This document shows, piece by piece, positions 1 to 5,631 of a DNA stretch of 6,378 nucleotides. Numbering within the stretch: the first letter of the stretch is position 1; each line of letters begins with the position of its first letter. The stretch covers positions 1 to 6,378 of the forward strand of contig JAGHUU010000072.1 of assembly GCA_018064695.1 (NCBI GenBank). The letters run 5' to 3'. The DNA is from Candidatus Blautia equi. GTDB taxonomy: Bacteria > Bacillota > Clostridia > Lachnospirales > Lachnospiraceae. The notes under the pieces were generated by a model. The model had not been told where the DNA came from. It saw only the letters and a program-made list of their open reading frames with translations, and made no database searches. Made by a program: the position numbers and the translations under genes.

Positions 1-990
1 GGTGAACAGCGCGCCAAACGGTACCATGATGTACATAAGTACAACAAAAGCTGCTGCAAGACCGCAGAGGATACAGAGCGGAATAGTCACACTCTTATCC
101 ATGATAGCCATACGTGCACGGGAAGCTTTTCCGGTTAAGGTGGCTGCAGTCTTCTTCTCCAGATAATATTTCTGGATCAGGAACAGTACCAGAGTCAGCG
201 ACAGAAGCACCACGGACATAGCTGCCGCACCGGTGGAATCGTAAGCACCGGTTACCTGCAGATAGATGGTGGTGGCAAGTGTGTCGTAAGAACCACCGAT
301 CAGCATAGGGTTTGCAAAGTCGGCAACAGACTCAATAAAGGTAACTAAAAATGCATTTCCAAGTCCCGGAAGAAGTAATGGGAAGGTTACACTTGTAAAT
401 ACTTTCCATCTGGTAGCGCCCATATCGCGGGTAGCCTCCTCAAGGGATGGATCGATATTTTTTAAGAGACCCTTCAGCATCAGGTAACATACCGGGAAGA
501 AGGTCAGTGTCTGTACAATGGCAATACCTTTCAGACCATAGACATTGGAATCATAGATATGCAGCAGGGATCTGGTGATGATACCGCTTCGTCCAAAGAG
601 CATGATCATGGAAAGAGAAAGCACGAACGGCGGGGAAACTACAGGCAGCATGGAAACCACTGCAAAAAGTTTTTCCAGAACCTTAGGTACACGCACATAG
701 ATCTCCACATAGGCGAACAGAAGTCCGATGCCTGTGGAAGCCACACCGGTGATCACACCAAGTGCCAGTGTATTGGTGAAGGCCTTCCGGAAGCGCTCCA
801 TACTGAGAACTCTTTTGAAAACCTCCGCGGTGAGACGTCCCTCTGTATAGAAGCTGTCAACCAACAGCATCAGAAGGGGATACAGGATAAACAATGTCAG
901 AAAAACAAGAAGAACAACGATCATGCTGATCAGGATCGGATCAGAGAAGAACTTTTTCCGCTCCAGTCTGGCATTCTGATTCTTTGCCAT
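1..990 (-). CDS. ABC transporter permease, FbpB/AfuB-like fused type, N-terminal 330 residues (C-terminus off the left edge)
   Basis: Inner-membrane permease of a binding-protein-dependent importer, partner of the solute-binding protein encoded just upstream. ATG at 990-988 follows AAGGAGG (1005-999) with 8-nt spacing. My translation gives a short basic N-terminus (MAKNQNARLERKK), then hydrophobic segments near residues 18-45, 71-98, 108-130, 150-172, 207-225 and 252-274. The cytoplasmic EAA loop that contacts the ATPase is at about 184-209 (EEATRDMGATRW...LLLPG). After the first permease domain the protein continues through a charged linker (about 275-300) into a new membrane segment (about 304-326). 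This is the layout of two-domain permeases of roughly 550 residues, so about 40% is missing here. The frame is open to base 1. The substrate cannot be read from this protein. The ATPase gene is presumably further left. Confidence 0.9.
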   Translation of the reverse strand, partial: MAKNQNARLERKKFFSDPILISMIVVLLVFLTLFILYPLLMLLVDSFYTEGRLTAEVFKRVLSMERFRKAFTNTLALGVITGVASTGIGLLFAYVEIYVRVPKVLEKLFAVVSMLPVVSPPFVLSLSMIMLFGRSGIITRSLLHIYDSNVYGLKGIAIVQTLTFFPVCYLMLKGLLKNIDPSLEEATRDMGATRWKVFTSVTFPLLLPGLGNAFLVTFIESVADFANPMLIGGSYDTLATTIYLQVTGAYDSTGAAAMSVVLLSLTLVLFLIQKYYLEKKTAATLTGKASRARMAIMDKSVTIPLCILCGLAAAFVVLMYIMVPFGALFT

Positions 991-998
991 TCTGATTT

Positions 999-1005
999 CC
1001 TCCTT
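999..1005 (-). promoter_or_regulatory. Ribosome binding site of the permease gene
   Basis: Minus-strand AAGGAGG, 8 nt before the ATG at 990. It is a full-strength Shine-Dalgarno sequence, so weak translation is not what would keep the permease below the binding protein. It lies 3 nt downstream of the small hairpin at 1009-1023. Confidence 0.85.
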
Positions 1006-1008
1006 TCG

Positions 1009-1023
1009 GACAGAATGTCTGTC
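1009..1023 (-). repeat. Small inverted repeat just upstream of the permease ribosome binding site
   Basis: Minus strand reads GACAGA-CAT-TCTGTC, a perfect 6-bp stem with a 3-nt loop, ending 3 nt before the AAGGAGG. It lacks a U-tract, so it is not a terminator. It could protect the 5' end of a processed permease mRNA or modulate ribosome access. Its function is inferred only. Confidence 0.5.
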
Positions 1024-1030
1024 ATAATAT

Positions 1031-1055
1031 AAAAAGGGGATGATTTCTCATCCCC
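1031..1055 (-). terminator. Intercistronic intrinsic terminator between binding protein and permease
   Basis: On the minus strand a perfect 8-bp stem GGGGATGA / TCATCCCC with a 4-nt loop is followed directly by TTTTTATATTAT. It starts 18 nt after the stop codon of the solute-binding protein gene and lies upstream of the permease gene. Partial termination here would give many binding-protein transcripts and fewer full-length importer transcripts, a known arrangement in ABC importer operons. Confidence 0.8.
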
Positions 1056-1072
1056 TCCTAAATTTCATTCAA

Positions 1073-2143
1073 TTACTCAGTAAGGAAACGATCGTCAGCG
1101 GAATCGCCGAGAGCTGCAAAATAGTCCTCAACGTACTGAGCGATGTTAGCTTTTGCATCCTCGAAATCGTAGTCGATGGTGTTGTTCATATCAAGACCGA
1201 ACTGGGTAGCTTCCTCAGGCTGGGTAGCGTTGGAAAGTACCAGGAACTGATAGGAACCGTTCTCTTTAGCGATGTCTACACAGTCAGGGCTGAGAGCGTA
1301 CTCGATCCAGAGTTTTGCTGCGTTTGGATGAGCTGCACCTTTGAAGATAGCGGTTGCACCGATCTCGAAGGAAGTTCCGTCTGCAGGAACGATAAGCTGG
1401 ATGTTGTCATATCCCTGAAGGATCTGGTAAATACCGTCATGAAGGAAACCAACACCGATGACGCACTCTCCAGGACCTACCATCTTGGATGGGCCGGAAC
1501 CGGATTTGGTGTACTGTGCTACGTTAGCATCGAGGGCTTTGAAGTACTCCATAGCCTCGTCATGGCCTTTCATCTGAACCATGGTGTTGATGATCAGTTT
1601 AGCGGTACCAGCGGTATTTGGGTTGGACAGCATGATGAGACCTTTGTACTCTTCTTTCAGAAGATCATCCCAGGTCTGTGGAGCCTCAAGACCAAGACGG
1701 TCAAGCTCTTCGGTGTTAACCATGAATCCAAGGATTCCTTTGTAAATGCCGTACCAGTTGTTGTCAGCATCTTTGTACTCGTCGCCGATGAGGTTTACTG
1801 CGTTTGCAGCGTCATAAGCCTCAAGAAGGTCTGCTGCTACTGCCTCGTTGTAAGGATCGGTAGTGCCGCCGAACCATACATCACCGGATGGATTTCCGGC
1901 TTCCTCGGAGATCTTGGTGTAAACCTCGGAGGTGGAAAGTCTCTGGTAAGCTACTTTGATTCCGTACTCGGACTCAAACTTCTGGCAGGCTGCTGCAAGG
2001 TACTCTTCCTCACAGGAACCGTAAACGGTAAGTTCTCCCTCTGCCTGTGCTGCTGCAAGAAGATCATCTTCTGCCATAACAGGCGCTGCCAGCATAGCTG
2101 CAGCTGCAACACATGCGATCAGTTTTGCAAATCTGTTTTTCAT
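1073..2143 (-). CDS. Extracellular solute-binding protein of an ABC importer, AfuA/FbpA-like class (substrate uncertain)
   Basis: This 356-residue protein should capture the substrate outside the cell and deliver it to the permease encoded next. I chose the ATG at 2143 (MKNRFAKLIA...) because AAGGAGG lies 9 nt upstream; an in-frame start at 2182 would add 13 residues that include this ribosome binding site. Residues 1-24 form a signal peptide (basic n-region, Ala-rich core, likely cleavage after PVMA). There is no normal lipobox: Cys11 in LIAC lies before the hydrophobic core, not after it. The mature protein shows the periplasmic-binding-protein type II pattern of the COG1840-like family: GELTVYGSCEE (36-46), SGDVWFGGTTDP (86-97), SNPNTAGTA (173-181), GFLHDGIYQ (232-240), DGTSFEIGATAI (255-266) and AHPNAAKLWIEYALS (271-285). 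The Tyr-Tyr pair used by ferric binders such as FbpA is absent; His235-Asp236 and Glu260 stand in the pocket region. Sugar phosphate or phosphonate are alternatives to iron. Confidence 0.9.
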   Translation of the reverse strand: MKNRFAKLIACVAAAAMLAAPVMAEDDLLAAAQAEGELTVYGSCEEEYLAAACQKFESEYGIKVAYQRLSTSEVYTKISEEAGNPSGDVWFGGTTDPYNEAVAADLLEAYDAANAVNLIGDEYKDADNNWYGIYKGILGFMVNTEELDRLGLEAPQTWDDLLKEEYKGLIMLSNPNTAGTAKLIINTMVQMKGHDEAMEYFKALDANVAQYTKSGSGPSKMVGPGECVIGVGFLHDGIYQILQGYDNIQLIVPADGTSFEIGATAIFKGAAHPNAAKLWIEYALSPDCVDIAKENGSYQFLVLSNATQPEEATQFGLDMNNTIDYDFEDAKANIAQYVEDYFAALGDSADDRFLTE

Positions 2144-2152
2144 GTTGTAAAT

Positions 2153-2159
2153 CCTCCTT
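2153..2159 (-). promoter_or_regulatory. Ribosome binding site that fixes the binding-protein start
   Basis: Minus-strand AAGGAGG, 9 nt before the ATG at 2143. It lies inside the 13-codon extension from the alternative in-frame ATG at 2182, which lacks a comparable site. This favours the shorter protein with a clean signal peptide. Confidence 0.85.
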
Positions 2160-2176
2160 GATAGAATTCTTCTTTC

Positions 2177-2205
2177 GGGCAAATTATGGTTTTTCCATAA
2201 ATCCC
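2177..2205 (-). repeat. Imperfect hairpin in the leader of the binding-protein gene
   Basis: The core stem is TTATGG / CCATAA (2200-2195 with 2189-2184) around a 5-nt A loop. Flanking GGG (2205-2203) and CCC (2179-2177) can extend it past mismatches. On the minus strand it is followed by ATTTG and not a clean U-tract, so it is at best a weak terminator for glmS readthrough. It lies between the predicted promoter and the ribosome binding site and could be a leader structure. Confidence 0.4.
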
Positions 2206-2220
2206 GTCCTTATGAACCCT

Positions 2221-2249
2221 ATTTTATCAGCAATTATACACAAAATCAA
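2221..2249 (-). promoter_or_regulatory. Predicted sigma-A promoter of the ABC importer genes
   Basis: The minus strand has TTGATT (2249-2244), a 17-bp spacer, then TAAAAT (2226-2221) preceded by TGA, which resembles an extended -10. A second candidate -10, TATAAT (2238-2233), lies 12 bp upstream, with TTGAAT (2263-2258, overlapping the end of glmS) 19 bp away. Either would give the binding protein transcription independent of glmS and a leader of about 70-90 nt. Confidence 0.55.
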
Positions 2250-2255
2250 CAATAA

Positions 2256-4106
2256 TTATTCAACAGTTACAGACTTGGCCAGGTTACGCGGCTTATCTAC
2301 ATCCAGACCCTTTGAAACGGATACATAGTATCCCATAAGCTGCAGCGGAACCACTGCCAGGGAAGCGGCAAAATGCTTGTCTGTCTTAGGAATATAGACT
2401 GTAAAGTCCGCGGTGTCCTCAATATTATAGTTTCCAAAGGTGGTAAGTCCCATCAGATAACCGCCGCGGGCCTTCACCTCAACCATGTTGCTGACGGTCT
2501 TCTCATAGAGATCCTGCTGGGTGACAACACCTACCAGCAGAGTGCCCTCCTCAATAAGGCTGATGGTACCATGCTTCAGCTCTCCTGCAGCATAGGCCTC
2601 ACTGTGAATGTAGGAGATTTCCTTCATCTTAAGGCTGCCCTCCAGGGAAATAGCATAGTCGGTGCCGCGTCCGATAAAGAAAATATCCTTTGCATTGGCA
2701 AATTTAGCAGCAAACCACTGAATACGCTCTTTATCCTCCAGAATTCTGTTGATCTTCTCAGGGATGGTCTTCAGTTCTTTCAGATATGCCTGATACTCTT
2801 CGTCTGTGATCATTCCGCGCACATATGCAAACTGAATTGCAAGCAGATAAGAAGCAATGAGCTGTGCGGAATAAGCCTTGGTGGTAGCTACGGCGATCTC
2901 CGGTCCTGCTACTGTGTAGAACACATTATCAGCCTCGCGGGCAATGGAGGAACCAACCACGTTGACAATACCAAGGGTACGAATGCCAAGGTCCTTAGCC
3001 TTACGAAGTGCTGCCAGGGAATCGGCAGTCTCGCCGGACTGGGAAATAATAACTACCAGGGCATCTTTATTCAGCAGCAGTTTTCTGTATCGGAACTCGG
3101 AAGCCAGCTCTACACGAACCGGAATTCCCGCAATATCCTCAATCACATACTGCGCTGCCACACCTACGTGGTAAGCAGAGCCGCATGCCACAATGTGAAT
3201 ATCAGAGATCCTGCGGATCTCATCCTCGGTAAGGGCCATAGTAGAAAGATCTATTGCCAGCTGGTCCCCTTTCTCAGTAATAACGGAACCCATAGTATCA
3301 GCTACAGCTTTAGGCTGCTCGTGGATCTCCTTCATCATGAAATGCTCATATCCGCCGCGCTCTGCTGCCTGAGCATCCCATTTGATCTCCACCAGTTCTT
3401 TTTCAATGACTTCGCCGTCCAGGTTGAAGAATGTTGCCTCACCTGCTGCCAGACGTGCCATTTCATAGTTTCCAATATAGTACACGTTTCTGCTGTATTT
3501 TAAGATTGCAGGAACATCGGATGCCACATAGGTCTCGCCGTCGTTTACACCGATGATCATTGGGCTGTCTTTTCTGGCAACATAGATCTCGCCCGGATAA
3601 TCTGCAAACATAACTGCCAGAGCGTAGCTTCCGCGCACACGCACCATGGTCTTAGCCAGAGCGTCAATAGGGCCAACGTTATATTTCTTATAATAATAAT
3701 CGATCAGATTAATGGCGATCTCTGTATCAGTCTGGGACTGGAAAACATAGCCGTGACGGATCAGTTTTTCCTTCAGTTCCTGATAATTCTCAATAATGCC
3801 GTTATGCACGCCAACTACCTGACGGTCTCCGGAAGCATGCGGATGCGCATTCTGCTCAGATGGCTCACCGTGGGTTGCCCAGCGTGTATGACCGATACCG
3901 CAGGTACCGATGACAGCCTGTCCTTCGTTGGTCTTATCTGAAAGCTTTTTCAGACGGCCCTTTGCCTTTACGATCTCCACTGCGGAGCTGCCGTCGCGAA
4001 CTGCCAGTCCGGCAGAATCATATCCACGGTATTCCAGCTTGGAAAGACCATCCAGCAGAATAGGTGCTGCCTGATTCTTACCTGTATATGCTACGATACC
4101 ACACAT
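2256..4106 (-). CDS. glmS: Glutamine--fructose-6-phosphate aminotransferase (isomerizing)
   Basis: GlmS makes glucosamine-6-phosphate from fructose-6-phosphate and glutamine, the committed cytoplasmic step toward UDP-GlcNAc for peptidoglycan. The protein has 616 residues (E. coli about 609, B. subtilis 600), so it is complete. Residues 1-225 are the class II glutamine amidotransferase domain: Cys2 becomes the N-terminal nucleophile after Met removal, with HTRWATHGEP (73-82), HNGIIENY (101-108) and QTDTE (125-129). Two SIS sugar-isomerase domains follow: ACGSAYH (308-314), SQSGET (355-360) and TTKAYSAQ (408-415) in the first; GRGTDY (479-484) and HSEAYAAGELKHG (501-513) in the second. Glu496, His512 and Lys611 match the spacing of the E. 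coli isomerase residues Glu488, His504 and Lys603. The C-terminus KPRNLAKSVTVE is family-typical. ATG at 4106 follows AGGAGG (4121-4116). It is probably co-transcribed with the small gene 44 nt upstream. Confidence 0.98.
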   Translation of the reverse strand: MCGIVAYTGKNQAAPILLDGLSKLEYRGYDSAGLAVRDGSSAVEIVKAKGRLKKLSDKTNEGQAVIGTCGIGHTRWATHGEPSEQNAHPHASGDRQVVGVHNGIIENYQELKEKLIRHGYVFQSQTDTEIAINLIDYYYKKYNVGPIDALAKTMVRVRGSYALAVMFADYPGEIYVARKDSPMIIGVNDGETYVASDVPAILKYSRNVYYIGNYEMARLAAGEATFFNLDGEVIEKELVEIKWDAQAAERGGYEHFMMKEIHEQPKAVADTMGSVITEKGDQLAIDLSTMALTEDEIRRISDIHIVACGSAYHVGVAAQYVIEDIAGIPVRVELASEFRYRKLLLNKDALVVIISQSGETADSLAALRKAKDLGIRTLGIVNVVGSSIAREADNVFYTVAGPEIAVATTKAYSAQLIASYLLAIQFAYVRGMITDEEYQAYLKELKTIPEKINRILEDKERIQWFAAKFANAKDIFFIGRGTDYAISLEGSLKMKEISYIHSEAYAAGELKHGTISLIEEGTLLVGVVTQQDLYEKTVSNMVEVKARGGYLMGLTTFGNYNIEDTADFTVYIPKTDKHFAASLAVVPLQLMGYYVSVSKGLDVDKPRNLAKSVTVE

Positions 4107-4126
4107 AATCGTATTCCTCCTGTTAT

Positions 4127-4138
4127 CAGCTTAAGCTG
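4127..4138. repeat. 12-bp perfect palindrome between the Nif11-like gene and glmS
   Basis: CAGCTTAAGCTG reads identically on both strands and lies in the 44-nt gap, 5 nt upstream of the glmS ribosome binding site in transcription direction. It could be an operator-like site, an RNA processing site or chance. No function is claimed. Confidence 0.35.
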
Positions 4139-4150
4139 TAAATGTAATCT

Positions 4151-4435
4151 TTATTTCCCAATACTTGCAAAAAACAATTCATAAAAATCGTCCTGCTCCT
4201 CAAGCTTTGGAGAATTCTCCCCGCCGCCGTTTGTACTTCTTTTCATAGCAGCATGGAACTCCTCGCCCGCGGTCAGAACATCCATCTCATAGAGCATATA
4301 GCCGCGTTCTCTGCACACTCTGCAGAATGCGCTCAGAGGATTTGCCTCTTTGCGGGTCTCAAGAAGCTGCTGACGCAGTTCCTCATTCTTTAATGCTGCT
4401 TTCTGTAAATCATCGAGAATTGATAAAGTATCCAT
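4151..4435 (-). CDS. Nif11-like small protein of unknown function, co-encoded with glmS
   Basis: A 94-residue acidic, soluble protein with no signal peptide or membrane segment. GAGGAGG (4450-4444) lies 8 nt before the ATG at 4435. The first ~60 residues have the helical pattern of Nif11-type domains: LDDLQKAALKNEELRQQLLE (7-26), then NPLSAFCRVCRERGYML (32-48), with the typical 'A..GY' turn, then a short acidic helix (MDVLTAGEEF). This resemblance is judged by eye. A hinge STNGGGENSP (67-76) leads to an acidic and aromatic tail, DDFYELFFASIGK (82-94). The only cysteines form C38-x-x-C41. Nif11 domains occur as leader regions of ribosomal peptides and in nitrogen-fixation clusters, but no maturase, protease or exporter gene is visible nearby. 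The 44-nt gap to glmS and the shared promoter suggest a role linked to GlmS or amino-sugar supply, which is inference. It could instead be a small housekeeping protein outside the Nif11 family. Confidence 0.8.
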   Translation of the reverse strand: MDTLSILDDLQKAALKNEELRQQLLETRKEANPLSAFCRVCRERGYMLYEMDVLTAGEEFHAAMKRSTNGGGENSPKLEEQDDFYELFFASIGK

Positions 4436-4452
4436 GATTCATTCCTCCTCGC

Positions 4453-4482
4453 TATGCAGATTTTAATGGAATTTCCTGCATA
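4453..4482 (-). promoter_or_regulatory. Leader inverted repeat next to the ribosome binding site of the Nif11-like gene
   Basis: On the minus strand TATGCAG (4482-4476) and CTGCATA (4459-4453) form a perfect 7-bp stem with a 16-nt loop. The stem ends 2 nt before GAGGAGG. A GCATAT at 4546-4541, close to the predicted transcription start, is complementary to the ATATGC that overlaps the first arm, so two exclusive pairings are possible. It has no U-tract, so it would act on translation or mRNA stability if it acts at all. Confidence 0.4.
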
Positions 4483-4548
4483 TGTAAATGTTTTTTTGCA
4501 TGCATATCATCTATTTTCCCGGTATTTCACAGTCCGATGGATATGCGT

Positions 4549-4580
4549 ATTATAATAGCATAAATTGTGCTTTATGTAAA
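4549..4580 (-). promoter_or_regulatory. Predicted promoter of the Nif11-like gene and glmS
   Basis: The minus strand has TTTACA (4580-4575), a 17-bp spacer and TATTAT (4557-4552) with an extended TGC in front. An overlapping perfect TATAAT sits at 4554-4549. Transcription would start near 4545-4542, leaving a leader of about 107 nt. The -35 element lies in the U-rich tail of the his terminator, so the two units abut. Confidence 0.6.
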
Positions 4581-4620
4581 ACAAAAAGGAGCCATAGCAG
4601 CTTTCAGTACTATGCTCCTT
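4578..4620 (-). terminator. Intrinsic terminator of the histidine operon
   Basis: On the minus strand the arms AAGGAGCATAG (4620-4610) and CTATGGCTCCTT (4597-4586) pair with a single G bulge around a 12-nt loop. The tail TTTGTTTT continues the T-run. It starts 12 nt after the hisI stop codon and closes the his operon. Confidence 0.85.
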
Positions 4621-4632
4621 TGCATTTGTTTA

Positions 4633-5007
4633 TTACTCCTGTTTTAATGCAGAACGGTAAAAGCAGGTTCTGTTTCCTGTATGGCAGGCTGCCCCTACCT
4701 GCTCCACACGCGCCAGCAGGGTGTCATTGTCACAGTCGATGTAAAACGCTTTTACATACTGTACATGTCCTGAAGTGAGGCCCTTGGTCCACAGTTCGTT
4801 TCTGCTGCGGCTCCAGTAAGTCATGAGCCCAAGCTCCATGGTTTTGTTGTAGGATTCCTCGTTCATGTAAGCCAGCATCAGCACCTCATCATTGGTATCA
4901 TCCTGCACAATCACAGGCACCATGCCATCGCTGTTCAGTTTCATATCAGCCCAGGTAAAGGCCGGCTTTAACGGGGAACCCGCTTTATATAAAATCTTAT
5001 TATCCAT
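4633..5007 (-). CDS. hisI: Phosphoribosyl-AMP cyclohydrolase, monofunctional
   Basis: HisI opens the adenine ring of phosphoribosyl-AMP, the third step of histidine biosynthesis, in the cytoplasm. At 124 residues it is a HisI-only protein without the fused HisE pyrophosphohydrolase domain found in HisIE enzymes. Visible motifs are LAYMNEES (45-52), YWSRSRNELW.KG..SGH (64-81), DCDNDTLL (91-98) and GAACHTGNRTCFY (105-117). Cys92, Cys108 and Cys115 are the expected zinc ligands, and Asp91, Asp93 and Asp95 the expected magnesium site. The ATG at 5007 is preceded by GGAG with 5-nt spacing, a weaker site than its neighbours have. It follows hisB by 23 nt and is the last gene before the terminator. 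Confidence 0.97.
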   Translation of the reverse strand: MDNKILYKAGSPLKPAFTWADMKLNSDGMVPVIVQDDTNDEVLMLAYMNEESYNKTMELGLMTYWSRSRNELWTKGLTSGHVQYVKAFYIDCDNDTLLARVEQVGAACHTGNRTCFYRSALKQE

Positions 5008-5030
5008 ATATTCTCCGATTCCGATCCTGA

Positions 5031-5618
5031 TTATAAGCTTCCCTTGGTGGAAAGAACATCTGTGATTCTCTCATCATACATGGTAGCGGCATCCAGCGCT
5101 TTTGCAAAAGCCTTGAACATAGCCTCCGCAACGTGATGATTGTTTCCGCCTGTGAGAACCTTGATATGCAGGTTCATGCCTGCGGTATAGGAAATGGCAT
5201 AGAAGAACTCCTTTACCATCTCTGTGGACATATCACCTACACGGTCTGCTGTAAATGTGTAATCCCAGGAGAAATAAGGTCTGCCTGAAAGGTCCACCGC
5301 ACAGAGCACCAGCACCTCATCCATAGGAAGAATGCAGCTGCCGTAGCGCTTGATTCCTCTCTTATCTCCCACTGCCTCTTTAATAGCTGTGCCAAGAACG
5401 ATTCCGGTGTCCTCAATGGTATGATGGTCATCCACCTCAAGGTCGCCGTCAACTTCCACCTTCAGGTCAAAAAGTCCGTGTCTGGCAAAGCCATCCAGCA
5501 TATGGTTAAAGAAGCCTACACCTGAATTCAGTACTGCTTTTCCTGTACCGTCAAGATCCAGCTTTAAAGAGATCTTTGTCTCCTTTGTATTTCTTGTGAT
5601 ATCCGCTACTCTGGACAT
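5031..5618 (-). CDS. hisB: Imidazoleglycerol-phosphate dehydratase
   Basis: HisB dehydrates imidazole glycerol phosphate to imidazole acetol phosphate in histidine biosynthesis. It is the single-domain form, without the phosphatase domain of E. coli HisB. I chose the ATG at 5618 (MSRVADITRNTKET, 195 residues) because AAGGAG lies 6 nt upstream, the length fits the family, and it leaves 13 nt after the hisD stop. An in-frame ATG at 5651 would add 11 residues and overlap the end of hisD by 20 nt. Metal-binding and catalytic motifs are intact: FFNHMLD (36-42), DDHHTIED (63-70), MDE (99-101) and GNNHHVAEA (158-166). The C-terminus STKGSL is family-typical. Confidence 0.96.
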   Translation of the reverse strand: MSRVADITRNTKETKISLKLDLDGTGKAVLNSGVGFFNHMLDGFARHGLFDLKVEVDGDLEVDDHHTIEDTGIVLGTAIKEAVGDKRGIKRYGSCILPMDEVLVLCAVDLSGRPYFSWDYTFTADRVGDMSTEMVKEFFYAISYTAGMNLHIKVLTGGNNHHVAEAMFKAFAKALDAATMYDERITDVLSTKGSL

Positions 5619-5624
5619 AATCTG

Positions 5625-5630
5625 CTCCTT
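5625..5630 (-). promoter_or_regulatory. Ribosome binding site that decides the hisB start
   Basis: Minus-strand AAGGAG, 6 nt before the ATG at 5618 and 2 nt after the TGA of hisD (5634-5632). The closeness suggests translational coupling between hisD and hisB. Confidence 0.8.
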
Positions 5631-5631
5631 A

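Noticed and set aside
559..1032. Plus-strand frame of 157 codons opposite the permease
   Set aside because: Its translation is a His/Lys/Gln-rich reading of the complement of membrane-segment codons. The permease on the other strand explains the sequence.
1040..2161. Long open frame of 373 codons on the plus strand
   Set aside because: It lies fully opposite the solute-binding protein gene, its product is Cys/Val-rich with no recognisable domain, and the minus-strand frame has a signal peptide, family motifs and a strong ribosome binding site. It is a shadow frame.
2141..2182. Start of the binding protein at 2182, giving 369 residues
   Set aside because: The extension MPERRILSRRIYN precedes a normal signal peptide and overlaps the AAGGAGG that serves the ATG at 2143.
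2373..3503. Long open frame of 376 codons on the plus strand
   Set aside because: It is antisense to glmS, whose active-site residues and full-length match are unambiguous. The plus-strand product resembles no family I know.
4107..4150. Possible glmS ribozyme directly upstream of glmS
   Set aside because: The gap is only 44 nt and is mostly a palindrome and ribosome binding site, far shorter than the ribozyme core.
4586..4620. Bidirectional use of the his terminator
   Set aside because: The plus-strand side is followed by TGCATTTG, a poor U-tract, and no plus-strand gene ends there.
4488..4778. Plus-strand frame of 96 codons over the his terminator and hisI
   Set aside because: It spans a terminator hairpin, a promoter and part of hisI on the other strand, without a ribosome binding site or coherent domain.
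5237..5452. Minus-strand frame of 71 codons inside hisB
   Set aside because: It is out of frame within a complete hisB with intact catalytic motifs, so it is a shadow.
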